This document shows, one piece after another, positions 24,301-36,247 of a stretch of DNA of 64,000 bases (the first letter of the stretch is position 1; every line of letters starts with the position of its first letter). The DNA comes from Epiperipatus broadwayi (Eukaryota > Onychophora > Udeonychophora > Euonychophora > Peripatidae). Made by a program: the position numbers and the translations under genes. Location of the stretch: positions 5,312,269 through 5,376,268 of the forward strand of contig JAQFVV010012423.1 of the NCBI GenBank assembly GCA_028023455.1, read 5' to 3'. The notes under the pieces were generated by a model. That model made no database searches. It was given only the letters and a program-made list of their open reading frames with translations, and was not told where the DNA came from.

Positions 24301-25555
24301 TGTAACATTTTTCGTTTTACTAGGCCTTTACACGCTAATATAAACTGCGCGTGAGTTGATCAAGCTATGTCAAAAAAGAAGAAAGTTGTATTTCTATTCT
24401 AAAAACACAGCTATTTTTCCTGATCAACTTCAGCCTATTAATTGTTACAAATTGTGCTATTGACAAAATCAACTTTTAATTTTATTTACTATGGGTGCCA
24501 GAATTCCTAAGAATCCGCTGAAATATGTCGCCAGCACCTCTCGCAAGTTGTAGAACAAAAAAAAATAAAAAGATTTTTATTATATATTTTTTTTTAAGGG
24601 GCGGTAATTCTACCGTAATGAGAATTAATGATTTTTATGATTATTAGTCCTGGGCGTATGGAAACATATTGACAAAGGTAACTTACGTTTAAATCTTATT
24701 ACACTAAAAATAAATTTAATAATAAAAAATAATAACTATCATTAATAACGCACAAATGAGAATTGATATTAGAAATATTTTTAATTTTGACAAACTAAAA
24801 TACTTCATGTTAAGTAGCTAATTAATACCTTGGAGAGAACACATTTAATTCAGGTGGGAAATATCCAGAAAATATAAATATCAGTTAAAATACACAAAAA
24901 GTTCTTGGTTAAATAAGAGTCTCTCATATAGAAAAATTAAAGTCACTATCGGGATTCTTTTATACGTATATTTTTACGAGTAGTTTTAAATAGTTAACTT
25001 TGTCACAATCAGGATAATTATTCTTACCGGTAAGTTTCGTGAATTCAGTAGTAGATAACTATGCATAGTTTTTTGGTTATAATGAGCTCGGCCTTTTGGT
25101 TATTGCTTAATCTTGTGGTCCATTTCCCCAGTCGGTCACGAAGGCTTTTCCTGGTGTACATCATTAGGTCCGATGTCTTCAGAAGCTCCGGTTCACTGCG
25201 ACATGCCGAATTCCTTCAGCGAAGAGCGATCTTAGATATATTAATGTTATCCAAGACCAACTAGAGAAACAAAACGAACAAGACATTCCTTCAACCGGAT
25301 CCCTCCTTTTTATATCCAGTTTTCAGGACTTCTGCGCATGCTAGTACCATGCCTTTTTAATCTTATCCAGTCTTTATAAATTTTATGTAATAAAGTCTTT
25401 ATTTTCTTCAAGTTTTCGGCCATCTTTAATTAATTTGAGTATTTCTACTTTCAGCTTATCTTTTTTTACTTACTTTTGGAATTCTTTTGTTCTCTCCAAT
25501 TACTGTTATTACTAATCACATAAAAAAAAATAAGAAGAATAATTCAACCCTCATT

Positions 25556-25586
<31 letters not shown>

Positions 25587-25686
25587 AATTACTCAACAAA
25601 ATTTTAAATCCACTTTTATCTTTTAGTTTTTTTTTTTTTTTTACCCAATGCCAATATATTTGTAACGTATATAAATAAACGTTACA
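24301..25686 (-). repeat. 3' LTR (1386 bp)
   Basis: It pairs with 26429-27806 over its whole length. Differences seen include TGTAACATT against TGTAACGTT at the tip and a longer T-run near 25561. A TATAAAA on the minus strand is at 25308-25314. The open frame 25061-25264 lies inside the LTR and is homologous, by position, to the spurious frame in the solo LTR. Confidence 0.88.
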
Positions 25687-26428
25687 ATACCGCCAGTGCC
25701 AGGAGATGAGAATAAAATAGGGGTTTACACTAATTTTATTCTTAAGTTTTTTAAATTCATATTCGTATTTTTTTTTCTGTAGTAGCGTGCTGATATATTG
25801 TGTAGACTCATTCACAAGCTTCGGCTTTTACGCCCACTTTTAGGTCTAACACGGCGGGAATGGAAAATATTTCAACATTCATCTGTGTCCTATCCGCTTT
25901 AGTGTAATATTAACGATAAGAAGCCCAAGTTATAAGCACAAACAAGCGTTGCTCATCATTCTGAGTCTTACAGGCTCATGGCAACTTGGTCCAACTTGAT
26001 CCGCCTTCCCCTTTATTGGGATCTCTGCTAGAAATAGTCTGACGAGCATTTAAAGATGGTCTTATGTTCATATACTGCGGATAAGGACTCGGGGCTATGT
26101 TATTCCCCTCTTCAGTAACTGCCTACCCGGTCAAATACTTGTGACTTACGTCTACATCAGCCACGATCGTGTTTTTAGACATATATAAAAAAATATACAT
26201 ATATATTTTTTTTTTCTGAAAGTCATATTAAAAAAATATCTTCTTTCATATTTTAATAATCAGGGTTTAATTAGTTAGTTTTTTTTTTTTATAATTTTTT
26301 TCTTTTTTCAAAAAAATCAATTTATTTTCCAGCTGTGAGTTTCTTTGAGTCATCATTGTAATGTTCTTTATCATTACAACTCATCTCAGGTTATAGTTGT
26401 TAAATCGAAGCCCGAGTTGGGTCGCCAT
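25687..26428 (-). pseudogene. Interior of the LTR element, decayed coding trace
   Basis: From an ATG at 26182 (minus) a frame can be followed to about 25799, roughly 128 codons, broken by four stops (TAG, TGA, TAA, TGA). Visible pieces include MSKNTIVADVDVSHKYLTG, SPYPQYMNIRPSLNARQTI and VEIFSIPAVLDLKVGVKAEA. The base composition is clearly richer in G+C than its surroundings, which supports former coding. I do not recognise the product: it lacks the WW and zinc-knuckle marks of gag and all pol motifs. The sequence next to the 3' LTR is not purine-rich, so a polypurine tract is not evident. Confidence 0.4.
26405..26427 (-). other. Primer-binding site (tRNA-Arg-like)
   Basis: One base inside the LTR, the minus strand reads TGGCGACCCAACTCGGGC and continues CTTCGA. 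Its complement ends ...TGGGTCG-CCA, matching the 3' end expected of some animal tRNA-Arg (acceptor strand, discriminator G, CCA), and extends into the T-loop. The tRNA identity is recalled from family knowledge and not checked. Confidence 0.65.
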
Positions 26429-27806
26429 TGTAACGTTTTTCGTTTTACTAGGCCTTTACATGCTAATATAAACTGTGCGTGAGTTGATCAAGCTATGTCA
26501 AAAAAGAAGAAAGTTGTATTTCTATTCTAAAAACACAGCTATTTTTCCTGATCAACTTCAGCCTATTAATTGTTACGAATTGTGCTATTGACAAAATCAA
26601 CTTTTAATTTTATTTACTATGGGCACCAGAATTCCTAAGAATCCGCTGAAATATGTCGCCAGCACCTCTCGCAAGTTGTAGAACAAAAAAAAATAAAAAG
26701 ATTTTTATTATATTTTTTTTTAAGGGGCGGTAATTCTACCGTAAAGAGAATTAATGATTTTTACGATTATTAGTCCTGGGCGTATGGAAACATATTGACA
26801 AAGGTAACTTACGTTTAAATCTTATTACACTAAAAATAAATTTAATAATAAAAAATAATAACTATCATTAATAACGCACAAATGAGAATTGATATTAGAA
26901 ATATTTTTAATTTTGACAAACTAAAATACTTCATGTTAAGTAGCTAATTAATACCTTGGAGAGAACACATTTAATTCAGGTGGGAAATATCCAGAAAATA
27001 TAAATATCAGTTAAAATACACAAAAAGTTCTTGATTAAATAAGAGTCTCTCATATAGAAAAATTAAAGTCACTATCGGGATTCTTTTATACGTATATTTT
27101 TACGAGTAGTTTTAAATAGTTAACTTTGTCACAATCAGGATAATTATTCTTACCGGTAAGTTTCATGAATTCAGTAGTAGATAACTATGCATAGTTTTTT
27201 GGTTATAATGAGCTCGGCCTTTTGGTTATTGCTTGATCTTGTGGTTCATTTCCCCAGTCGGTCATGAAGGCTTTTCCTGGTGTACATCATTAGGTTCGAT
27301 GTCTTCAGAAGCTCCGGTTCACTGCGACATGCCGAATTCCTTCAGCGAAGAGCGATCTTGGATATATTAATGTTATCCAAGACCAACTAGAGAAACAAAA
27401 CGAACAAGACGTTTCTTCAACCGGATCTCTCCTTTTTATATCCAGTTTTCAGGACTTCTGCGCATGCTAGTACCATGCCTTTTTAATCTTATCCAGTCTT
27501 TATAAATTTTATGTAATAAAGTCTTTATTTTCTTCAAGTTTTCGGCCATCTTTAATTAATTTGAGTATTTCTACTTTCAGCTTATCTTTTTTTACTTACT
27601 TTTGGAATTCTTTTGTTCTCTCCAATTACTGTTATTACTAATCACATAAAAAAAAATAAGAAGAATAATTCAACCCTCATTGTACGTTTTTTTTTTTTAA
27701 AAAAAAAAATTACTCAACAAAATTTTAAATCCACTTTTATCTTTTAGTTTTTATTTTTTTTTACCCAATGCCAATATATCTGTAACGTATATAAATAAAC
27801 GTTACA
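26429..27806 (-). repeat. 5' LTR (1378 bp)
   Basis: Sense 5' LTR of the minus-strand element: TATAAAA at 27434-27440 and the palindrome CTTACCGGTAAG at 27149-27160. Its sense 5' end (27806) abuts (AT)n(GT)n. Confidence 0.88.
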
Positions 27807-30780
27807 ATATATATATATATGTGTGTGTGTGTGTTTAATTTATTTAGAACTAGATTATAATGATTGTAAATATTATAGTTGTAAATAAATTTGCTTTTTT
27901 TAATTCATATTATTTTTAAATCTAGTTGTCTGTCTTCTCTCTCTCTCTTATTACAAACTTAATTCGAAAGGATTTTCAGATATCCTACAAAAATGATATG
28001 TTTACATGAGCAATTGATGGTATTATACCACTCTCATGATAATGTTGCCAGAAAAGTATTGTCAATACATTCTTTCAGCGATGAAAGTAGTGCTTAGGAA
28101 TAACTACCCTATAAAAATATTTTTAGACATGAGAGTTTACTGCTTTGCTATCTGAGTATCACTGTGATGTAAGATAGTAAATATAATTGTTTATTAGTTT
28201 GATCATTATGATTCTGTTTGATAAAATAAAAAACTGTTATATAAGGTATAGTATACATATAGTCAATATATTTATGATGCATCAACGTGATATTCAGCAT
28301 ATTTATTAAGCTGTAAAGTATGTATCATGGAAAATTTGGAATAATACTGAATTAATAACATAATTATAAAAATTAAAAAACATCATGAAAATAGACTGGG
28401 TATATAGAAAAAAAAGCCTAATAACTTAAAACAATCCTTAATCAAGTACCAATAGGTGAAAAATATACTCATAAAAGATCTACTTTGGCAAAAGAGGATG
28501 AAATAAAAAGTTTGCTGAGTCATTATGAAAAAAGTTATATTTGTGACAAATTTTTGAAGAGGATTTAGAAAGCTTTTCTCTGACATGAGTTAGCAATTTC
28601 CAGAAAAATTGATGATGAGAAGTGGTTGCTAACTATCTTTCTTCAGAATATTCATCAGTTACCTGAAGTTTTTTTTATTTACTTGTGAGTATATATATTA
28701 TTCAATTTGTAGAAGCTTTGGTTTAAATTATACTCTCAAAGTATTAATACGTTTGACATTGCACAAAATTAAGAGACTAAAACAAATTGAATCAAGTACC
28801 ACATCAAGAATTATAATTTGAAGCGTAGAAGTTTAATGCTGCTTTCTTCGATCCGCATTTGGACAAAGAACTCAACATGAAAATCATCTTACAGATTGAA
28901 TTAAATTATATTAAATCTACATAAAATGATAATTTTAAGACAAATCAAACCCTACGATTAATCATAGTTTGTACTTTATATATACCATATATAATGATGT
29001 TAACTGTTTATACCATATATTTTAATACAAATAAATAATACACTTTCTATTACTAATTGAACATAAATAATACAGATAAACATCTATCAATCTGCACCGC
29101 TTAATTTAACTAACTTTATTAACGATGTTGGATTTTCTATTGAAGGAAAAAAAAATATTGATTAAACAACAACAAAAAAAATGTAAGGAAAGTTTAAAAT
29201 GAATTTGTCGGCTAAAGAAAGCCACCTTTATTCAATAACTCAAATATTGGAAAATGAAAAATGTAATATAAAAATAGAAATTCAATTATAGCTTTTCTAT
29301 AAATAGATGCTAAACAACAATAGTTACAAATAAAGAAAAGCGAGGATATGAATACAGAGATGTTCCGATATTCACAATATTTTGCGCCATAAAATAAAGA
29401 AAAACAAATTCAAAAATTATATTCATTATCAATAATATATATATATATTATATGCGTTATATATCATTATTATTATTATTTTAAAAAGTGAAAAAAAATT
29501 AAGACAAATTTGACAAATTAAAAATTGTTTAATTAATAAAATTGAGCGATTGTTTATATGTCTATCTGTATCTAATAATACATTGATCGTCGTGTAGAAA
29601 TACTACAGATGCGTTAACCTACAAAAAATTAAATTCTACAATATTATATTTAATCATCTATGATATAATTAAAAATTGTAATTACTTAGTCTATATAGAC
29701 TATGCGTAAACACAATAAAGTAAATTTAAGAGAAATGAAATATGATAAATATATAAATAATTCACTAATTACAAATCAATATAAAGTTTATGCAAATGTT
29801 CGATTTCAAGACAAATTACTCAATTAGTGCATATAGATTTTTATACATAACCAATAAAACTCATTAAGGCAAAATGTTTTCTTAACACACAATCTTATAT
29901 GAGAAAGTAATATTTACATCCCTCCCATTTAATTTAATCATTCATTTATTTCCGAGAATTTTTTTTTTTTTTTTTAAAAAGAGACATACATAAATTTTCC
30001 ATTCACTGCTACGAAAATTGCTTTATAAATACTATTTTTAAATATTCACTTAAAATAAATAGAATTTAAATTACTGAATGTGAGTATAAATTATTTTTTA
30101 ATAATAATAACAACAGGTCTACAGTATCTAAAAATCACAATATTTTCATTATATTTGCACATGCACATATAAACAAGCAAGCATGTGTGTATATATATAT
30201 ATGTTGATCTATAAATATCAAGTTGTCTGCTTCACATCTTTGACACCAACCATTTTAGATAAATATACTAATAATTATTATTAATCGCTTATTAGGAAAG
30301 AAATATTACTTTAGCTCAGAAATAAACTTTCAGCCTAACTTAAAAAATGTTAATGCATCTATTTTTATTAAACATAAACACAAAGAATCATTAATCCAAT
30401 TTCATCCCTCTTCCTTCATCCACATTACTTTTTTAGATATATATAAAATTTCCATTTTCTGCACCTTATTAAAACACACGAATAAAAATATCTGATAAAG
30501 ATAAATAACTCTCAAAATGTTACTCTAGCATTCATCAGTTAGACCAGGTCACAATCTTTTATATATGCTCTTCATTTCGTCAACAATTATTAATATCAAA
30601 TTATTACAACTTGATCTACAAGTACTAGACTTTCTATACTCACAACTTTGAGTCATCCATTATAAAAAAATACATTAATGATTTTTATTAATCATTTATT
30701 AGATTAAAGATACATATCATTACTTAGAGATAAACATAACAAAAAGATATATTAGTTTGAAATTGAATTTAAAGTTTATA
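27807..30780. other. AT-rich sequence, no gene recognised
   Basis: It starts with an (AT)n(GT)n tract (27807-27834). A short CT tract lies at about 27935. TTAATCATTTATTAG at about 30690, and GTTAGACCAGGTCACAATC near 30538, resemble pieces of the repeats around 46.8-47.2 kb. No ORF of coding character. Confidence 0.5.
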
Positions 30781-31510
30781 TGTGATGTGATGTACTATAG
30801 CTTCTCCTTAAATGAAGTCAAGAAGCTCTCAGCAATTATGCCCAGAGAAACCTGTTAGTTACTTTATTTACATTCCCCAGTCTAAGTTTACCCATATTCT
30901 GCTCCATCCTATTTCTACAACATAATCTTTGTCAACTCTATGGCCTTTATATCTAAATCCCCCTTATCTTTTCCCAAACCCAGCATAAAAACCAATAATC
31001 CACTTTCTGTATAATCACTTTTTTCATATGTATTCTTCCAAAACTTCATTATATGTACCCTTTTTGTTTACAAGCATTTACATTCAATTAACAGATGCCT
31101 AAAATTTCTATTCCTTCCTTACATAATTTACAGACTAAATCGACCATATTTTTCCATTTACATGTATATTCTCTTGTTGTTAAAGATCCCATTCTAGCCT
31201 TAAACAATAAACTACTTTCCTTACTATTATCATTTATTAACTCTCACCCAATATTCTGTTTATTTCTATATATATTTAAACTGTTTTTACTCTCCATTTT
31301 AGTTCATCTCTCTAACTCTCTATTCTTTATTAATAAATCGATTCGTTTATCCCATTTCTTACCACTATAACCCTCAACAATCCTCCTAAGACAATCATCT
31401 CATCTTTTGTGCAAATATACTGATGTAAATTCTTTATCCAAATCTTTTGCATACCATATTACCTTTTTCACCCATTTTTTTGCCCTCTATAGCTTATAGT
31501 TAACTTCATT
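30781..31510 (-). pseudogene. LINE 3' tail, copy 1
   Basis: Reading the minus strand, this matches the plus-strand segment 47226-47628 over about 400 bp with high identity: AGAGAATATACATGTAAATG, GGAAGGAATAGAAATTTTAGG, GGCATCTGTTAATTGAATG and AAAGATAAGGGGGATTTAGA. In translation it has the shape of the last part of a LINE ORF2: a Cys-x-E-x-I..I-HLLIEC motif (C..E..HL..C, a zinc-like C-terminal motif) followed by a K-rich stretch. The element's 3' end is exact in both copies and is GTACATCACATCACA, a short repeat rather than poly(A). This copy is frameshifted and 5'-truncated. The plus-strand frame at 31095-31370 is its shadow. Confidence 0.7.
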
Positions 31511-31566
31511 GAATTTAAAGCTCTTTAAAAGTTTAGTATTTCTTATGGTTTCTGAAATTTTTCCTT

Positions 31567-33185
31567 GTGAAAACCTCTTATTTTAAAGGTTTATCGTCTT
31601 ACTTTACTGCTCAATTAAGACTGGATAAATTACTTAGTAATGAAGAGACTTACAACTGTTTTCAAGAATCTTCAATGGAACAAGCTGAAGAAAAGGCCAT
31701 CATTGAAATTTCAAGACAACTCAGGTTTTTGGTCTCTGCAATCAACCACACCATCCAGAAATGCTACAGTCAAAGAGAAAGTGATGTTTTTTCAAAAGCT
31801 CATCACAGAGGACCCCCAGTCCAAATTTCAAGCCAATAGCATTCAAAATGAAGCATCCAGTGAGATCATTAGAAATTTTGATTTCCCAAGCTTGGAAAAT
31901 AGCAATGGTAATTTTTTTTTTTAATTTTCTTCATAATTCTAAGGTTTCTTAAAATCCTAATAATAAAATTGATAAAAATAAGAAAACTAATATAGTGTCT
32001 TCCAATTTAAATGTCTCCCCTTCCCAAAATCAACCCAATAATATACTAATTAATAGCAAGCCCTCTTATGCTAATGTTACACAGGCAGGTCTTACAGAGC
32101 CTAATGTTATGGCATGGGAAGTTTCAAAAAAATCACCAAGATTTTTTCCAATTTATTTGATGAAGAGGTGGAAGAGAACTTTACTGATAACTACAGCAAT
32201 CCCAATATTCTTAATCTAAATTTGAATCAAAAGGACATTGATTTGATAGCAAACAGATTTAATAATACTATTCCCCCCAATTACATAAATCCTTTCTTAA
32301 CTTCCACAGTGAAAACACCTCAATCTTGACATATCAAATGATTAAGAGGATAGACCTTCCAGTATATACTAATACTGCCCTTCTTTGAACTCTCTCTGAA
32401 TAAAAAATCAAACCCCAATGACCTTCCTACTTTCTACTATGTGGACACTTCCCCTCTTGTCATCACCTTCTGTGGCATTCCTTTGCAGTGTTTATTCTGC
32501 CACCAGAGAAGCCATTTGGTAAGGGACTGCCTAGCCAGGATCTGCCATAATGGCAAAAGGATTAAAAACAGAACACACCATTGTAACTCTGTTCCAGTCA
32601 TGCAGATTGTGGACACATCCATTTCCAAGCCTGACCTTACAGCATCTGAAGCAGTGAAAACTTCACCTATCCTCTATCAACTCTTGTTGATGAAAATTGC
32701 TCCTAATTCTTTACCATCTCCTGCACAATATGAATGCATTAGATGAGACTTTTGAGTCAGCATCTTCAGCCATGGTGGAGATATCTCATTTGCCTCAGTC
32801 CACAAAAAGGAAGGAAAAGAACTAAATAAAGATACCAAATCTGTGAGCAATACATGCCCAGCAAACAGGAAAAAATGCAAGTCTATTCTTAAGGCAGGTA
32901 GCCAAGAGAACAATTGTGACTTACAAAGCCCTAAGCAAATCTTTTCAAACCCCTGTTCCTATTAAGGATAATAAATTGCAGCTACCTAAGGTCTCCAAAA
33001 CAACAAATACTGAACCAAAATCCATTGATGGCTTGCGTTCCAAAGAGTCAAATGAAAGGTCCACTGACCAGACTATGGATTCTCAAAAACCTAGTGCTGG
33101 AGTATCTTTCATGGATAGCCTGCAATCCAGAACATCAGGGGTGAAAGCTAGAGTCCATCCTCTTAGTAGGACCAGTAATTGCTGA
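31567..33185 (+). pseudogene. LINE ORF1 (gag-like, CCHC zinc knuckle), frameshifted
   Basis: A serine/asparagine-rich ORF1 spread over two frames: 31640-31924 and 32114-32746 in one, 31995-32219 and 32916-33185 in another, so it has at least two frameshifts and several stops. Near 32489-32530 it encodes CLFCHQRSHLVRDC, a perfect CX2CX4HX4C zinc knuckle, preceded by a stretch typical of LINE ORF1 (YYVDTSPLVITFCGIPLQ). ORF1 proteins of this kind coat the element RNA in the cytoplasm. It is followed about 100 bp later by the endonuclease domain of ORF2, the normal LINE order. Minus-strand frames at 32437-32628 and 32677-32913 are shadows. Confidence 0.72.
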
Positions 33186-33283
33186 GTGTGTGAACACATA
33201 TACACTAAATGCTCATTCAATCATTTCCAAATTTCCACCACTTGTCAATGAAACACTATAATTTTCTGTTGAAGTAATGCCAC

Positions 33284-35065
33284 ATGAAGCTCAAAATATT
33301 GGGAATTAATATATCAGGTCTGAATTCCCTGCGTAGAGTGTATGCATTGACCAAATGGTTTAATCAATACTCTCCATATATTGTGTGTCTCTCTGAGACC
33401 AAATTACACCAATTTTCAAACTCCAAAAACCTGAACCTCCTTGGCAATCTTGGCTGCTTTTGTCACTCAGTGTCTCCTTTATCTGCTGCTGGCATGGCAA
33501 TCTTAATCTCCAATAGTAGCCTATTTTAATCCTTTAAAATTAAATATATAAAGCCACATATAGTTATTGCCACCCTATTCCATAAGGCCTTCACTTTAAT
33601 CATTATATATATATATATATATACACACCTGGGTCCCTTTTTATGCGGACTTATTTAACATGATTTTGAAGTTACACGATTCCTGTTTCACCAGAAGTTG
33701 AACTCCGATAAGGCGCTATTACTTTAAATAATAAATTTTGCGCACTTATGTTATATGAAAGTAATAGCACATTATTGAAATTCGACTTTATAATTTCAAT
33801 ATTTTCAATGCTTTATAATAGTAAGATTTTATGCAATAATGAAACTAAAATCATGATTTCCACATTTTATGTATACACACATTAAATTTTACAAGATTAT
33901 AATGTAAATTTGTTCAAACATTGTGCGTATTAATTTTGCATTTTAAATCACATTCTGTTTTTGCTTATTAAAAAAGAACGTAATCAGTGGGCACAATTAA
34001 ATTTGACAATTAAAAACTAAAATCTGATTTTTAATTGTAATTAACAATTTAAAAATTACTTGGTGACTTGAAATTAATGTGATGTGAAATTTGATTTTTA
34101 AACGGAATTGAATATTAAAAAAATAAAGACAAAAATAAGAATTTAATTTTTAGTTGTTAGTTTCATAAACAATTAATAAAATCATCATCTCAAAGATTAA
34201 TTACTAATTACGTTGTCACCAGAAAACCATTGACACAACATGAGTGTAAAGTTGGCACTAGTTGTATTTTTTCAGTTTGCAAACGAACATGTTTTTTGGC
34301 AAATAGCAATAATAATTAAAACGTATATGAAAAAATGTAAATTACTGTACTGTAAATTATACATAAAAATATATTATTTTGAATAAAATTAAATATTATA
34401 GTTAAAAAAAATTTGTCTTGTATCAATTTTTTTCAAATTTGAAATTTTTTATTAGTCATATTTTAATTCCTTATTTTTTTTTTTGTGCGAATTTTAAAGT
34501 AATTTTACATTGGTGCTTTGCTTTTACTCGAATTTTGAAAAATCACAGATCACACCCTCCCTTTTTCAATGCAAGTTACGTCTATTTTTGCGTGATTTTG
34601 TTTGCACGTTTTCTGAGGAACCTATCTATCGTGTAAAACGAGACCCAGGTGTGTATATATATATACCAAAATGAATTGCTCATCCAAAAGATCAACATCA
34701 CACTTGAACACTTGCTTCCAACTCTTACCCTACTATTTTCCTGGGAGACTTCAAGACCTTCTACCAGAAATTTACAGCTAAATCAATCCATTGTCTTAAT
34801 ACAAGATTCATGAGTGGAGAAGGCTTTTTCCCACCAAATGCCTTTTCCTTCTATATAAGGAGATATGCCTCTTCCATAGACCTCATCTACTATACTCCTG
34901 ATCTACACATTGATTCCTCACTCCAACCTTAGCCTTCTCTGACCATTTGGCATTGCATCTTAAACTATCTCTAAACTTTGATTTATTCAATATTCCAAGA
35001 CTTAGCACAACCATGAGAATCCTTCTCAAGTCCACATTCACCTGAAGCCATCTTCTCTGAAGCAT
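33284..35065 (+). pseudogene. LINE ORF2 endonuclease domain, split by an insertion
   Basis: The N-terminal part (33284-33529) starts at an ATG and reads LKILGINISGLNSLRR, IVCLSETKL (active-site glutamate) and AGMAILIS, as in apurinic-type LINE endonucleases (exonuclease-endonuclease-phosphatase fold). After the inserted element the domain resumes: FLGDFK (about 34740, the GDFN box with N changed to K), SSIDLIYY (34872-34893) and, one frame over, SDHLALHLKL (34938-34967), the catalytic SDH box. This nuclease nicks target DNA to prime reverse transcription. A stop and a +1 shift separate IDLIYY from SDH. No reverse-transcriptase domain follows: the sequence runs into a Gypsy remnant near 35300. 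It is dead. Confidence 0.78.
33624..34653. mobile_element. Non-autonomous DNA element in (TA)n, 1030 bp
   Basis: The ends are CACACCTGGGTCCCTTTTTA and the reverse complement of CACACCTGGGTCTCGTTTTA: the first 12 bases are exact, with weaker matching beyond. It is flanked by TA repeats on both sides (33605-33623 and 34654-34664), consistent with a TA target. TA targets and GGTC-plus-TTTTAYGCG-style ends suggest the Tc1/mariner superfamily, perhaps pogo/Tigger-like. There is no transposase frame inside (the frame at 34418-34636 is AT-rich noise). It interrupts the LINE endonuclease, so it is younger than that LINE copy. Confidence 0.72.
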
Positions 35066-35299
35066 ACATATATTTTCATAAGATTCATATCCTTTCTCTG
35101 CTACCAGTTGATACCTGGTTTTCCTTTATCCATATTTTACTGTTCCTAATATCAAACTATACTTCATTATATGAAGCCCGTCATCATTTCTAATATAACT
35201 TGCTTCACTCAACAACACCATAAAACATCTTCCCCTTAATACAATCCCTATAGAATCCATCATTAACCTGAAATCTTAATTCAAGAACAAACAGTTAAT

Positions 35300-35965
35300 T
35301 AGGGCATGTAACGCTGCTCTGTACTACATTTTTCTTGAGCCACTTTACTCTTGATTCTCTCTTGGTGGTCTTCGTTCCAATAAACTTTCATTAACGTCTG
35401 ACCATAATGCGCAAAGTTATTCGGTCTCTTGAAGAGAGCCTCCCACCAAGCCTGTGCAGTTCCTTGTAAATGACTAATGGCTAGAGTTAGTTTAATGTCT
35501 TCTGACATCGGGTTTATTGCGAAGTATCTCTCAAGACTATTTAAATGTTCTATTGGTGACTCCCCCCTCCTGCCCATAAAAGATTTTCAATTTCAGAAAA
35601 GGATTTATCGCACTCGGCATGTTTTCTCTATTTTCTAGAGGTTTTATTTCCTGACTCTTCTGTTTATCAGATCCTACTTCTATCACTTAACTTTGTGCCT
35701 TTTTTTAACCTTCTCATCTATCATTTCTATTAACTCTTCTTTCATTTCTTTAATCTCTTCCCTTATCTCTGTTTTCACTTCCCTAATCATCTCCATCACT
35801 TCTTTTTTTATTTCTTCTTTGAACTATCATTTCTTTTTTTATATCTTCTTTGAATTCATTTAGTGCTTCATATAATAGCCTTTTCACTAATGTTTCCATA
35901 CCCTCTTTAGATCCTTTTTCGTCTTCTGCCATATTTTCCGTATTTGTGCCACTTCTCAATTTCAT
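35300..35965 (-). pseudogene. Gypsy-type gag, N-terminal half, frameshifted
   Basis: The minus-strand ATG at 35965 begins MKLRSGTNTENMAEDEK, followed by a long Lys/Glu/Ile heptad-like stretch (coiled coil, about 35900-35690) across stops, then a second frame (35577-35299) with SPIEHLNSLERYF, KLTLAISHLQGTAQAWW and LFKRPNNFAHYG, the Retrotrans_gag pattern. Gag would form the particle that packages the element RNA. The start is about 260 bp downstream of the primer-binding site, as expected. Zinc knuckle, protease and pol are missing because the element stops at about 35300 against LINE sequence. Confidence 0.75.
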
Positions 35966-36225
35966 ACACTTCTATTTTTTAAAAAAAAATTATTATTATT
36001 TTGCTCAATTTCTATTTTATTGCTTATCATTTATTAATACATTTGCTGAAGCTACTCCACCCTGCTGTCACTTTACCTTATGAGCTACTTTATTTCTATC
36101 ATTTTGCCTACTCTTATTATTATTATTTTACCTACATACGCGAAACAAAAAACAAAAAAAAAACCCAAAACTCTTTTATATTTAACTTTTATTATTTACT
36201 CCTATCTCAGGATGTGGTTCTCGTT

Positions 36226-36246
36226 GAAGCCTCGAGTTGGGCGGCA
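36226..36246 (-). other. Decayed primer-binding site
   Basis: The minus strand reads TGCCGCCCAACTCGAGGCTTC, one base inside the LTR. Relative to the site at 26405-26427 it has one inserted base and about three substitutions. Same position, same presumed tRNA primer. Confidence 0.6.
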
Positions 36247-36247
36247 T

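Larger units (their letters stand above)
24301..27806 (-). mobile_element. Non-autonomous LTR retroelement, 3506 bp
   Basis: Two near-identical LTRs (24301-25686 and 26429-27806) enclose only 742 bp. LTR ends are TGTAACR...CGTTACA, and ATAT flanks both sides (24297-24300, 27807-27810), fitting a 4-bp target duplication within (AT)n. Orientation is minus because the primer-binding site lies next to the 26429 end. No protease, reverse transcriptase or integrase is present, so it would depend on a relative for movement. The high LTR-LTR identity (a handful of differences seen) suggests recent insertion. Confidence 0.85.

Noticed and set aside
24301-27806. Plus-strand orientation of the LTR element
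   Set aside because: The sequence after 25686 on the plus strand does not start TGG, whereas the minus strand next to 26429 has a clear primer-binding site and the TATA boxes also read on the minus strand.
31095-31370. 91-codon plus-strand frame
   Set aside because: Antisense shadow of the minus-strand LINE 3' tail, which is confirmed by its second copy at 47226-47628.
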